From: Avena insularis
Taxonomy: Eukaryota; Streptophyta; Magnoliopsida; Poales; Poaceae
Direction: 5' to 3'
DNA length: 64,000 nt
Assembly (NCBI GenBank): GCA_023614405.1
Contig: CM042694.1
Span: 482,271,392-482,335,391 of the forward strand
Shown: positions 12,172-23,847 of the stretch, in pieces
Layout: each line of letters begins with the position of its first letter
Numbering within the stretch: position 1 is the first letter of the stretch
Position numbers and translations under genes: made by a program
Notes under the pieces: generated by a model
Databases searched by the model: none
What the model was told of the DNA's origin: nothing
The model's input: the letters and a program-made list of their open reading frames with translations, nothing else

Positions 12172-13795
12172 TGATACATTGCAAATGTATCTATAATTTT
12201 TGATGTTCCATGCTTGGTTTTATCCACTTTCTTGTGTTTTGTTCCAACTTTGGAGTACTTTTCATATGATTTCTTGGACTAACCTATTAACAAGAGCCAC
12301 AGTGCTAGCTGCCTGTTTTCTGCTGTTTTTGGTTCCAGGAAAGTCAGAAAATGAATATTCTCGGAATTGGACGGGACAAAAGCCAAAGTGCCTATTTTTC
12401 CGGAAGGGATCAAGTGCCAGAATACGAGACAGAGAAGGGCCAGGAAGCCACCACACCACCTGGCCGCGCGGCTAGGCCTGGCCTACGCCAGGGGGTGGTG
12501 TAGCCGCTCCCGGCAGCCCCTCGGCCTCTCCTTCCTCCTATATATTGCCCTCGGGACAAAAACCCTAAGTGCCCGATCAAAAATCCACGAAAGAGTCTGT
12601 AGCCGCTGTCATCTCCATCCCTAGATCGGGAGGGATCTGAAGCTCTTCCCGGCACCACCCGGAGAGAATTCACCACGAGGCCTTCTTCATCACCATGCAA
12701 GCCTCCGGTGTGATGCGTGAGTAGTTCATCCTTGGACTACGGATCCATGTAGTAGCTAGATGGCTGGTTCTCCTCCTTTGTGCTTTCATGTCTAGATCTT
12801 GTGAGCTCCATTCATGATCAAGATCATCTATTTGTAATTTTGCATGTTGTGTTTGCGGGGATCCAATGGATATTGAGATGCTATTTCAGATTGATTATTG
12901 ATTCTATCATGTCTTTGTTATTTGTGATCTTGCATGCTTTCCGTTTTAGTAGCTATCTTGGCCAAGTAGATGCTAGCAACTCCAAGAGTTAGTATTTATG
13001 CTCGATAGTGGGTTCATGCCTCTGGTAATCTGGGGAAGTGACAGAAATCTCTAAGGTACTAGATGTGCTGTTGCTACTAGGGAGAAAACAACAATCCTTT
13101 GTTCATAGAACAATCATATTGTTTACTTTACACGCAGTTAAATAAAAGCAATAATCTGTTGCTTGCAACTTAATACTGGAGGGGGTTCAGATGATAACCT
13201 GAAGGTGGATTATTAGTCATAGATGCAGTTGGATGGCGGTCTATGTATTATGTTGGAATGCCCAATCAAGTCTCAAAGGAGTCAAGATGATTAGTATATG
13301 CATGTATTGCTTTCTCGGTGTTTGTCAATTGCCCCGCTGTAATTTGTTCACCCAGCATGTTATCTATCTAAGGAGAGCAACCTCTAGTGAACTATGGATC
13401 CTGGTCCTTGTCTTTTACATACAATCTATAAACTATTTCTTCTTTGTGTTTACTTTCTGCAAACTTTTACTTCTTTCCATTCGATACGTTTAATCCTTTG
13501 TTTACCGCAAAACACGGTGAGATTGACAACCTCATCGCAAGTTGGGGACAAAGTTATGTGGTTGTGTTGTGCAGGTCTCCACGTTGCTACTAGCACCGGT
13601 AGTGCGTCCTGCCAAAGCTCAGCTGGTAACACCTTTGGGGTGTTTCCTTGCTCCTACTGGTTTGATTAAACCTTGGTTTCGTAACTAAGGGAAACTTGCT
13701 ACTGTGCTCATCATACCTTCCTCTTGGGGTTCCCAACAAGCTCTACATCAACCACGCACCAAGCACTTTTCTAGGCGCCGTGTATTAAGCCATCA
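12172..13795 (+). repeat. 5' LTR of element B
   Basis: 1624 bp, TG...CA ends, paired with 18704-20315. A TATA-like run (TATATATT) near 12538-12545 follows a G/C-rich stretch and precedes a likely leader, in the usual place for an LTR promoter. The two LTRs differ by many substitutions and small indels, so insertion is not recent. Confidence 0.92.
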
Positions 13796-13805
13796 AGCGA
13801 TTTTC

Positions 13806-13823
13806 TGGCGCCGTTGCCGGGGA
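13806..13823 (+). promoter_or_regulatory. Primer-binding site of element B (tRNA-Asp)
   Basis: TGGCGCCGTTGCCGGGGA lies 10 nt after the LTR end and matches the complement of a plant tRNA-Asp 3' end. Confidence 0.85.
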
Positions 13824-13985
13824 GTCAAGGACATCTTCACAAGGGGAGTCCCTCATAACCAATCTCTTTACCTTGTTGTTTTTGTTTTGCTTAGTTTCTT
13901 TTTGCTTTGTTTTCTTGTTTTGTTCTTCAAAAAACACAAAAAAATTAGTTTACTAGTTTGCTTTCTTATTTGAAAACCCCAAAAA

Positions 13986-15928
13986 ATGACTACTCTTGAA
14001 AACACTAAGTTGTGTGACTTCATTAGCACCAACAACAATGATTTTATGAGCACACCTATTGCTCCACCTGTGGCTAAAAATACTTTCTTTGAGATAAAAC
14101 CTGCTTTGCTCAATCTTGTTATGAGAGAACAATTTTCTGGTATTGGTAATGAAGATGCTGCTTCCCATCTAAATAACTTTGTTGAACTTTGTGAGATGCA
14201 AAAGCATAGGGATATAGATGGTGATATTATTAAGCTGAAATTGTTTCCTTTCTCTTTGAGAGGAAAAGCTAAAGAATGGTTGAATTCCTTAGCTAGGAAT
14301 AGTATTGATTCTTGGACTAAGTGCAAAGATGCTTTTATTGGAAAATACTATCCTCCTGCTAAGATTATATCCATGAGAAGTGAAATAATGAAGTTTAAAC
14401 AACTTGATAATGAGCATGTTGCTCAAGCTTGGGAAAGAATGAAATCTTTGGTAAAGAATTGTCCCACTCATGGACTGACTGCTTGGATGATCATCCAAAC
14501 TTTTTATGCAAGATTGAACTATTCTTCAAGGAACCTATTGGATTCTGCTACTGGAGGTACTTTTATGACTATTACTTTGGGTCCTGCAACAAAACTTCTG
14601 GACAATATGATGGTTAATTATTCTGAATGGCATACTGAGAGAGCTCCACAAGGTAAGAAGGTAAATTCTGTTGAGGAAACCTCCTCCTTGAGTGATAAGA
14701 TTGATATTATTATGTCTATTCTTGTTAATGGGAAAGCCCATATTGATCCAAATAATGTTCCTTTAGCTTCTTTGGTTGCTCAAGAAGAGCAAGTTGATGT
14801 GAACTTCATAAGAAATAACAACTTTGGCAACAATGCTTATGGTTATAATGCTTATAGGAACAATTTTGGTAACAACAATTATAAGCCATATCCTCCCAAC
14901 AATGGTAATGCTTATGGGAATTCTTACAACAATAATAAGAGTGCTCCCTCTAAACTTCAAGTTATGCTTAAAGAGTTTATTAGTAAACAAACTGCTTTTT
15001 CAATAAAACTATTGAGGAAAAACTCTCTAATGCTGAAAGAAATATAGCATCCTTGGCTGAAGCTCAATCTACTTTGAATAAAATGGCTGCTAAATCTGAA
15101 ACTAATGAGAATCCCTTTGCAGCTACTAATGCCATACAAGTAAAGATTGATGAAAATGTTAGACTATTAGCTGAATTACATGCTAAGTGGGAAAGAGAAG
15201 ATGAAATTGCTAGAAACATTAGTGTTTCTACTATCACCACCACTAGTGTTGAGGCTAGTAATAGTTCTACTACTTTAGATGATAAAGTTGATTTTGATCT
15301 TGATGGTTGCAACATCTCTGAAGTTATTAAGTTCCTACAAAAGCTTGCTAAAAGTCCTAATGCTAGTGCTATGAACATGGCTTTTACAAAACACATTACT
15401 GATGCTCTCATAAAGATTAAAGAAGAAAAGATGAAACATAAAGCTTCTATTCCTATAAAACAAGAAGATGGTTGGGAACCCATCATTAATATGAAAGTGA
15501 ATGACTTTGATTTCAAAGCTTTGTGTGATCTTGATAGTAGTGTTTCTATTATGCCTAGAAGGATTTATGATATGCTTGATTTGCCTCCTCTTGAAGATTG
15601 TTATTTGAATGTCCCACTTGATGCTAATGCTAAAAAGAAACTCATGGGGAGTCTTAATGATGTTCTTATTATGGTTAACGATTCCTATGTCCCCATTGAT
15701 TTCTATGTTTTGGATGTTGAATACAATGCTTCTTGTCCTATTACTTTGGGAAGACCTTTTTTTAGAACTGTTGGTTCCATCATTGATATGAAAGAAGGCA
15801 CCATTAAATATCAACTCCCACTCAAGAAAGGTATAGAACACTTCCCTAAAAAAAGAGAAAATATTTCTTTTGCTTCTCCTATGAAAACAAAATTTGGTCT
15901 TAATGCTTCTTCATTTGAGAACACTTGA
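13986..15928 (+). pseudogene. gag: gag-protease polyprotein of element B, frameshifted
   Basis: The ATG at 13986 starts MTTLENTKLCDF, the same start as in C. A retrotransposon gag domain covers about residues 35-175 (FPFSLRGKAKEWLNSL, WTKCKDAFIGKYYPP, ERMKSLVKNCPTHG). It is followed by an Asn/Tyr-rich stretch (NNFGNNAYGYNAYRNNFGN) and no CCHC knuckle. A 2 bp expansion of a T run at 14996-15000 (five T against three in C) shifts the frame; the second part begins near 15050. The C-terminal part is a retropepsin-like domain (FKALCDLDSSVSIMP, then ITLGRPFFRTVG) ending at TGA 15926-15928. The active site reads Asp-Leu-Asp where related proteins usually have Asp-Leu-Gly. Without the shift it would be about 646 residues, matching C. 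Gag would form the particle and protease would process it. Confidence 0.85.
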
Positions 15929-16564
15929 TTCTTTCTTTGCTTCTTATGCCTAACTTAAAGGCGTTAAAGAAAAGTACTTATTGGGAGATAACCCAAAGGT
16001 TTTAGATGAGTCTTGGAAGTTAGTACTTCAGTAATAACCTCTCCTTATCCTTTTTATTTGCTTTTTGTGCCAAGAGTAACCTCTAATAAGAGAGAAGTAA
16101 TGATTGGGAAAGTTGCTGTCCCGAAACAGATTTGTGTGGTTCACCGTAAAAATTAGTGAGAGAGCTCTGTATGTCATATTGAGCTGTAATTTTTTGTACT
16201 TCTGCCCCAGTTTGTTGTCTAACTTTCGTTAGTTCAACACTTTTTGATTTGATCGACATAAGGTCTTCGAAAAAATTCGTCTTTACCTGCTGGTCTGTTT
16301 TGACAGATTTCTGCCATTTTCTGCATTTGCTTCTTGTTGGTTCCTTCTTGAGTCCTTTTGGGGAATTGAGCTTTTTGAGGGAAGTTATATAGTAGCTAGT
16401 GTTCTAATGGAAGTTTATTTGGTGTTAGAACTGAACCTTAAGACTTATTTATCTTGAGTGCACTAATGTTGCTAATAAAGATTGTGTGAAGTTTTGTATG
16501 AAGGAAAATTTTCAGGTGTATGGAAGAAATGAGTAATGAGATGAAGGATGGAATAAAGCTCAAG

Positions 16565-16645
16565 CTTGGGGATTCCACGCGTGTCACCCCAAGAAATATC
16601 CAAGAAGTACAAGCGTCAAAGCTTGGGGATGCCCAAGGCATCCCC
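16565..16645 (+). repeat. Paired hairpins in the non-coding region of B
   Basis: Two inverted repeats lie close together. The first, 16565-16593, has arms CTTGGGG and CCCCAAG around an ACGCGT core. The second, 16625-16645, has perfect 9 bp arms GGGGATGCC and GGCATCCCC with a 3 nt loop. Both also resemble the purine tract AAGCTTGGGGATG used at the 3' LTR border (18689-18703). C keeps both hairpins at 43004-43084. Confidence 0.75.
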
Positions 16646-18688
16646 TTCTTCATCAATAAAAATCCCAGGTTTCTTCCAAACGCTTCATTTTTATTGTTTC
16701 ATGCACAGTTGTGTTGTTCTTGGAGCGTCTTATTTTTCGTTTTTGTTTTGGTTTTTAGTTTGCTTGGTTTTCTTAGTTTTCTGAATAAATTGGTTGGACC
16801 CCCTATTTCATACATTAGTTTGCAAATAGTTTGGTTTGGTTTGGAAAAGAGAAGGAAAGTTCATGCTTATGTGGTAAAAAGAGCTCGTTTTTGACTGTGG
16901 CCTATGCTTTGTCATGCCATGCTTGATATTGTTTTGGCTTTATGCTTAGTATTATTTTTTGTAGAATGACTTGTTATAAACAATTGAGATTTCTTAATGT
17001 GCCTTGGATGAATCATGCGTTGTTTTAGCGTATTAAAGCATAGTATTGTGGTATTCTCCTTTGATGCTTTATTTGGGTTGACTTGGCGCATGCTCACACC
17101 ATGTTATGACTATCTCAAGTCACCATAGCCTTTATGATCCTCTAGTTTTCAACTTGTAGTATCACTTTATGCTTTGATCAATGATGTTTTGTCGCTCTGC
17201 ATGATTATGGCCATTATTGCTCTCTTAGTTTGTCGCTCCCAGTCTTTTGCTAGCCTCCACAACAAAGTATGAGTTCCACTCATGCATCCAACTCACTAAA
17301 CCAAGTTATTCCAAAGAGTCCACCATAACTACCTACTAGCTTATGCTATTCCAAGTATATTCATGCTTTTGTTTACCTTCCACTTGTTATGAGAAAACTA
17401 GTGATTAAAGCTCTCACGAACTTGATGGCACACTTTACTTTTTTGCCTCTAATAAACTTGAACCATTGTGTCGTCTATGTTGTATATGCTTGCACTTATT
17501 TGTTGGGAATTAGCAGAACCATGCTTTCATGGGGAACGCTTTCAATATTGCACTTGGTACTTGTACCTAGTTGATATCATGCTCTTTTGTATATGGATGT
17601 CGTCGGTGTGAAATGAAAGGGGAGCTTGTAAGTCCATGGAGTTATGTATATGTGTTAGAGAAACGCCTAGGCCGCTGGTCTAATCCATGCTGACATGGTG
17701 GAAACCTGCAGCGTAACCATAATGAGTTGTCTATGAAGCATTCTTCTTATAAAAAAAGAGTCCTATATTCAGGAAAAAAAGAGAAAAAAAATATACTATG
17801 AAAAGAGGAAAGAGATAAAAAAGTACCATATACCCATCGTAAATAAGAAGAATGATGAGATGCTTGTTGTCTGCTTGCCTTGTCATTTTGATATGGGTAT
17901 TCTTCCGTATCATCAGGCAAGGGGTACCCCGTTGGCGGTTCTCAATGATACACATGTACTTACAATGACAAGAACTTACCGGTGACTAAACTTGAGTAGC
18001 ATGAGGAGCGGCCCTCGTATACAAGGGACATGAGATTTCTGACTTATACTTCGTCAAGCATGTACACCATAGTTTGTTCACTTTAACCTTAATCACTTCA
18101 AGATGCTTATGATAGGGACAATGAGAGATGAAAGCTATAAGTACCATAATTTTTGGAAGCTCTTTATGAGACTTGAATCCCTACTTCCTTATAAAAAGGG
18201 CCTTTCTTCCACCAGTATATTGAGTCTCCACCTTCTATCTTTATGCACCTACTTTGAGAGCATAGTGGCCATTCTTAGTTCTATGTGCATTGTCCCAAGA
18301 CTAGTTGATTGATGCATACTTTGATATTGCTTGTTTTAATCTATTGTATCTAGTCACTCTTATGAACTTTGAAGGTGTCCTATGCATTTATATTTGCTAC
18401 TCTATTGAGGGACAAGCTGAATACTATTATGCTATGTTTTATTTATGTGAAACAAACAAATGTCTTGCAAAGCATTGTTATTCATGAATCTTTTATTTGT
18501 GCCTTTTCTTGTTGCATCATACTTTCTTTGCTTATTGCTAGAACTTTGTCTTTCATGTTATGATTGAAGTACTATGATCCCAGCTTTGAATGTTTTACAA
18601 ATACCTTGATCAAGTCTTTGATGGTGCATGTCACGTCAAAAATTATTCTTTCTTTTTATCACTTACCTACTCGAGGACGAGCAGGAGT

Positions 18689-18703
18689 TAAGCTTGGGGA
18701 TGT
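18689..18703 (+). promoter_or_regulatory. Polypurine tract of element B
   Basis: TAAGCTTGGGGATGT directly precedes the 3' LTR start at 18704 and is the likely plus-strand primer site. Confidence 0.7.
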
Positions 18704-20315
18704 TGATACATTGCAAATGTATCTATAATTTTTGATGTTCCATGCTTGGTTTTATCCACTTTCTTGTGTTTTGTTCCAACTTTGGAGTACTTTTCATATG
18801 ATTTCTTGGACTAACCTATTAACAAGAGCCATAGTGCCAGCTGCCTGTTTTCTGCTGTTTTTGGTTCCAGGAAAGTCAGAAAATGAATATTCTCGGAATT
18901 GGACGGGACAAAAGCCAAAGTGCCTATTTTTCTGGAAGGGATCAAGTGCCAAAATACGAGACGAAGAAGGTCCAGAGAGCCACCACACCACCTGGCCACG
19001 CGGCCAGGCCTGGCCAGGTGGTGTGCCGCTCCGCACCCTCGGCCTCTCCTTCCGCCTATATATTGCCCTCGGGACGAAAACCCTAAGTGCCCGATCAAAA
19101 ATCCACGAAAGAGTTTATAGCCGCCGTCATCTCCATCCCTAGATCTGGAGGGATCTGAAGCTCTTCCCGGCACCCTGCCGGAGAGGGGAATTCACCCTGG
19201 AGGCCTTCTTCATCACCATGCAAGCCTCCGGTGTGATGCGGGAGTAGTTCATCCTTGGACTATGGATCCATGTAGTAGTTAGATGGCTGGTTCTCCTCCT
19301 TTGTGCTTTCATGTCTAGATCTTGTGAGCTCCATTCATGATCAATATCATCTATTTGTATTTCTGCATGTTGTGTTTGCGGGGATCCGATGGATATTTAG
19401 ATGCTATTTCAGATTGATTATTGATTCTATTATGTCTTTGTTATTTGTGATCTTGCATGCTTTCCGTTGTTAGTAGCTATCTTGGCCAAGTAGATGCTAG
19501 CAACTCCAAGAGTTAGTATTTATGCTCGATAGTGGGTTCATGCCTCTGGTAATCTGGGAAAGTGACAGAAATCTCTAAGGTACTAGATGTGCTGTTGCTA
19601 CTAGGGAGAAAACAACAATCCTTTGTTCATAGAACAATCGTATTGTTTACTTTACATGATTCATAAAGCAATAATCTGTTGCTTGCAACTTAATACTGGA
19701 GGGGGTTCAGATGATAACCTGAAGGTGGATTATTAGTCATAGATGCAGTTGGATGGTGGTCTATGTATTATGTTGTAATGCCCAATCAAGTCTCAAAGGA
19801 GTCAAGATGATTAGTATATGCATGTATTGCTTTCTCGGTGTTTGTCAATTGCCCCGCTGTAATTTGTTTACCCAGCATGTTATCTATCTAAGGAGAGCAA
19901 CCTCTAGTGAACTATGAATCTCGGTCCTTGTCTTTTACATACAATCTATAAACTGTTTCTTCTTTGTGTTTACTTTCTGCAAACTTTTGCTTCTTTCCAT
20001 TTGATACATTTAATCCTTTGTTTACCGCAAAACACGGTGAGATTGACAACCTCATCGCAAGTTGGGGACAAAGTTCTGTGGTTGTGTTGTGCAGGTCTCC
20101 ACGTTGCTACTAGCACCGGTAGTGCGCCCTGCCAAAGCTCAGCTAGTAACACCTTTGGGGTGTTTCCTTGCTCCTACTGGTTCGATTAAACCTTGGTTTC
20201 ATAACTGAGGGAAACTTGCTGTTGTGCTCATCATACCTTCCTCTTGGGGTTCCCAACGAGCTCTACATCAACCACGCACCAAGCACTTTTCTGGGCGCCA
20301 TGCATTGCGCCATCA
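18704..20315 (+). repeat. 3' LTR of element B
   Basis: 1612 bp partner of 12172-13795, ending ATCA before the AAGAT duplication. Confidence 0.92.
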
Positions 20316-21030
20316 AAGATTCATTTCGGAGATCCACGATTGTGTGGATACACCGTAGATTCTTTCGTGAGACCTTATATAGGTAACATATAAGCTAGAT
20401 AGATACCAATATCCTTACTATTGAGTTAATGCGTATTATATATGTAGTTAAAGGCCATTAGGAAACCCTAAGGGGGAGAGTAAATAGTAAACACTGAAGT
20501 GTTGTTATTTGGCTTCTTGAGTAAAGGCTGGAAAAGACTTACTAAACGATGGTAAGATTAAGCCTTGATTTCATAAGTTTATAAGAAGTCATCTGTATAA
20601 GAGTACTCTTAAGAGTATGTCCGGATGAATGATCGAAGTAGACATAACCGCTTAAACCTAGTGGACTAGTTTAAGAAGAAAACAACTCGTAAGTTATCCT
20701 TAAAGGGGGAATAAAGTACTCCAATATAGACCAGTATAGAGTAATAGGAAAGCCTGATCGGAATGGATTAAATGTGCCATAAACCAATCCTAAGTAGGAC
20801 TATGAATACATAACCCAAATGAAGTATAGTATATGGAAGTAGGTGGTAAATTAGTAGCGACAAGTGGATTCTGTTAAGAATGAAGAGGATTCAAGGGAAA
20901 AATCTGTGTACGGGATACCGCAATTATCCCTGTTGGTGATCACAATGGAGTTGAGAAATGGCGTTACCACTACAAGTCAACTCCTCATTCTGAAACATAA
21001 GAGAGTACGAACTTCGGAGACGAAGTTGAT
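20316..21030 (+). other. Internal 1, continued after element B
   Basis: The first five bases are the second AAGAT copy. The rest aligns with 54846-55562 of internal 2. It is non-coding in both copies; short frames such as the one at 20864-21088 occur in both copies but are not recognisable. Confidence 0.65.
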
Positions 21031-21046
21031 TTTAAGGGGGAGAGTT
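21031..21046 (+). promoter_or_regulatory. Polypurine tract of internal 1
   Basis: TTTAAGGGGGAGAGTT lies immediately before LTR2 (TGTAACATCCC at 21047). The equivalent in internal 2 is at 55563-55578. Confidence 0.8.
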
Positions 21047-22457
21047 TGTAACATCCCAGCATTAGAGCTTAGAAATAAGCTCAGATAAGGTGTGTGCATT
21101 GCATTCATGCATAGAAAATCTAGATAATTTTTGCACTTTTAAATAAAACTTGTCAAAGTGATTGAAGCTTATCTTAACTTGGTGGAACTGAAGTAGATCA
21201 TCGAGTTGATTGTGATAAGTTTCAATATGACCTTTCCTAAAACCTTATATTTGGGTAATATGATTTGATCTATGGGTAGATCAAATGGAATCAAGCTAAA
21301 CCCACAACACATTTATAAATGATCTTATAGAGATCATATCTGGGTATTCATTATAACAAGTCTTGAATACTCAATTAAGTTTATAACTTAAGCAAAGAAT
21401 CTTAATAACATAATCTTGAAACACTGGTTTGCCATAGATATTCCTATCATGGGTATCATGGTAGTTCTTAAACATTAACTCTTATTACAAATAAAGTAGA
21501 AAAGGAAGCCAAGCCAAGACCATCCAGCACATACCCTTAACGTGATATTAAGAGATGATATTCCTATTTAACCAAGTCCTGGTGTCAAGTTGATCATCAA
21601 TGTTGAGTGATCAAATCTTGACCTAGCACATATTAACTCTTAGCTTTGACCTATTATATTGACCTTTCAAAGGCCCAAAGTAAATTAGTAAGAAGAAGGA
21701 ACTAGATATGGTAGGGTGTGCCATCATCAATGGGATGTGATCCTTAGTGGAGATCAAACCATCTGATGTTGGAGGGGTTAACTCACTCGTGAGTTAACTA
21801 GAAGAAGTACCTAAACTCAAGAGTTAAGCTAGTGATCATGGAGCTATGAGAAGGCTAGTAGTATTAGAGAATTAGATGATAATCTTGTTAAGCTAAGTAG
21901 GTATAAACCTAAGTAAGTTTCCTTAACAAGATAAGCCTATATAGATACTAGTTCAAGTCTACTACTTAGTTGATGATAGATCTTGATCAGACAAATAGAA
22001 GCCCAAGTTTAGCATGATCAAAGAATAGTGGTCATTATTCTCAAGTCATTTGAGAATATATGATTAGGTATTGAAGAAAATTTGTGACTATACTAAATTA
22101 GGCAAGCCATAGTAGATGAATCATCTAGCTTGATCCTAAGAAGTCAAGCTAGGGTATGATTAAGTATATGGTATGAGTTTTATGGAGTAGTTGGAGGAAT
22201 AGTCACTTAACCAAGCTACTACAAGAATAAATTTGTATTATGGAGAGTAATACCCTACCCATCCTAGAGGATTGTTATCACATGTTGTATAGAAAAGAAT
22301 TGTAATCTTGCAAGCCTTAGAAGTAGATGCAAGGTACATATGAAGGAGTTTATGGATGGAGTTAGAATTGACTAATTGATGGATTCATCAAGGGTAGTTT
22401 ATAAATGGAAGTCATATGTACTAAGGAGAGGAATGAAGGAGGGATATTGTTGAAGTG

Positions 22458-23847
22458 TGATGTCTACGCACTTATATTATTGTAGATTGTTGTTGGGCCT
22501 CCAAGTGCAGTGGTTTATAGAACAACAACACACCCAAGATTTATCGAACTCAGGGAGGAAGTGGTCAAAGGTATCCCCTCTCAAGCAACCCTGCAATCAA
22601 GATACAAGAAGTCTCTTGTGTCCCCAACACACCCAATACATTTGTCAGTTGTATAGGTGCACTAGTTTGGCGAAGAGATAGTAAAATACAAGTGGTATGT
22701 ATATAAGACAACGGTGCCAGAAAATAGCTTGATGACGCATGGAAAAGACTAAAGGAAAACTGAAATAAAGATAGCAGTAAGCAAACATGTAACATATCTA
22801 GTTGCAAACGGTGTTTCAATGCTTAGAAATAAGGCCTAGGATCATACTTTCACTAGTGAACACTCTCATATAAATATATTATGTTCATGATACTACTCTG
22901 AATTACTCTCCGGTTGGACAGTCTAATCCATGGTAGGGCTATAACAGCACACCTCAAAGTTCGCTTTCCCCATCTAGATAACCCCACACTGTCACCTTGA
23001 GCTCTAGATGGTTCCAACAAACACCACAATTTCATATAAACATCCAACTCCAAATATAACTCATAACAAGTATTTGTAATCTCTAGCCTAAGTGCCACCA
23101 CGGTGTGCACGTTGTCCCTTTCACACACATGGGGAGAGCAGAGATCTATTAAAGCACTTGAGTAGCAAAGTAGATCTACTTTATTACAAAGGTCATGATC
23201 ACAATATGATCATGCACAGAGAGAGAGATGAACACATAGCTACCGGTAGAACCCTTAGCCTCGAGGAAGAACTACTCTCTCATCATCATGGGAATCAGCA
23301 ACGACGATGGAGATGGCGGTGGAGATTGATGGAGATGGCTCCGGGGGCACTTCCCTGTCCCGGTAGGGTGCCGGAACAGAGACTTTCTGTCCCCTGAATC
23401 TCCCCTTCGGTGGCGGCGGCGCTGTGGAACTTTTCGTGGCTATAGGCTGGTCCTCTTTAGGGGTTTCTCATCGGAGGCCTCTTATAGGCGAAGGTAGGTG
23501 GAGTGCCAGGGGCCCACACCACCTGGTGGCATGGCCAGGGGTCACCCACGCCACCATATGGTGTGGCCAGGCCCTGGCCCTCCTTCATCTCTGCTTTGGG
23601 CTCTGTGAGTCTTTCGGTAAAATATTGACTTTGCCTTTTGTCCGGTTCAATTCCAAGAATATTCATTTTTTGAATTTTCTGGAACCAAAAATAGCAGAAA
23701 ACAGGCAACTGGCATTGTGGCATCTTGTTAATAGGTTAGTCCAAGAAAGTGTATAAAAAGTACTCCAAAGTGTGGACAAAACATAAGAAAGTAGATATAA
23801 ACCAAGCATGGAACATCAAAAATTATAGATACATTTGCAACGTATCA
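22458..23847 (-). mobile_element. Element D: solo LTR of a Gypsy (Fatima/Sabrina-like) element
   Basis: 1390 bp in minus orientation, TG...CA ends, flanked by the 5 bp duplication AAGTG (22453-22457 and 23848-23852); the empty site is seen in LTR1 at about 6455 and in LTR3 at about 56990. One end (TGATGTCTACGCAC on the plus strand) resembles an abundant Triticeae Gypsy LTR; the other end (GCAACGTATCA) resembles the LTR ends of B and C. No internal domain remains, which indicates LTR-LTR recombination. It contains a primer-site-like remnant at 22709-22733. Confidence 0.85.

Larger units (their letters stand above)
15929..18703 (+). other. Non-coding internal region of element B
   Basis: 2.8 kb without a supported frame, in the place where pol would be in an autonomous element. 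The same region is kept in C (41024-43718), including an inverted-repeat pair at 16565-16645. Short frames here (16520-16894, 18103-18563) are not supported by codon-level conservation that I can see. Confidence 0.7.
12172..20315 (+). mobile_element. Element B: non-autonomous Gypsy (gag-protease only), complete with LTRs
   Basis: Begins TGATACATTG and ends ...GCCATCA, flanked by the 5 bp duplication AAGAT (12167-12171 and 20316-20320). The empty site is visible at 54845, where internal 2 reads straight through. LTRs are 12172-13795 and 18704-20315. The internal part has a tRNA-Asp primer-binding site, a gag-protease frame, 2.8 kb of non-coding sequence and a purine tract, but no RT, RNase H or integrase. 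LTR style and Asn-rich gag suggest the Athila-like group that includes Fatima and Sabrina in Triticeae; this is tentative. It would need enzymes from a related autonomous element. Same family as C, in inverted orientation. Confidence 0.92.
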
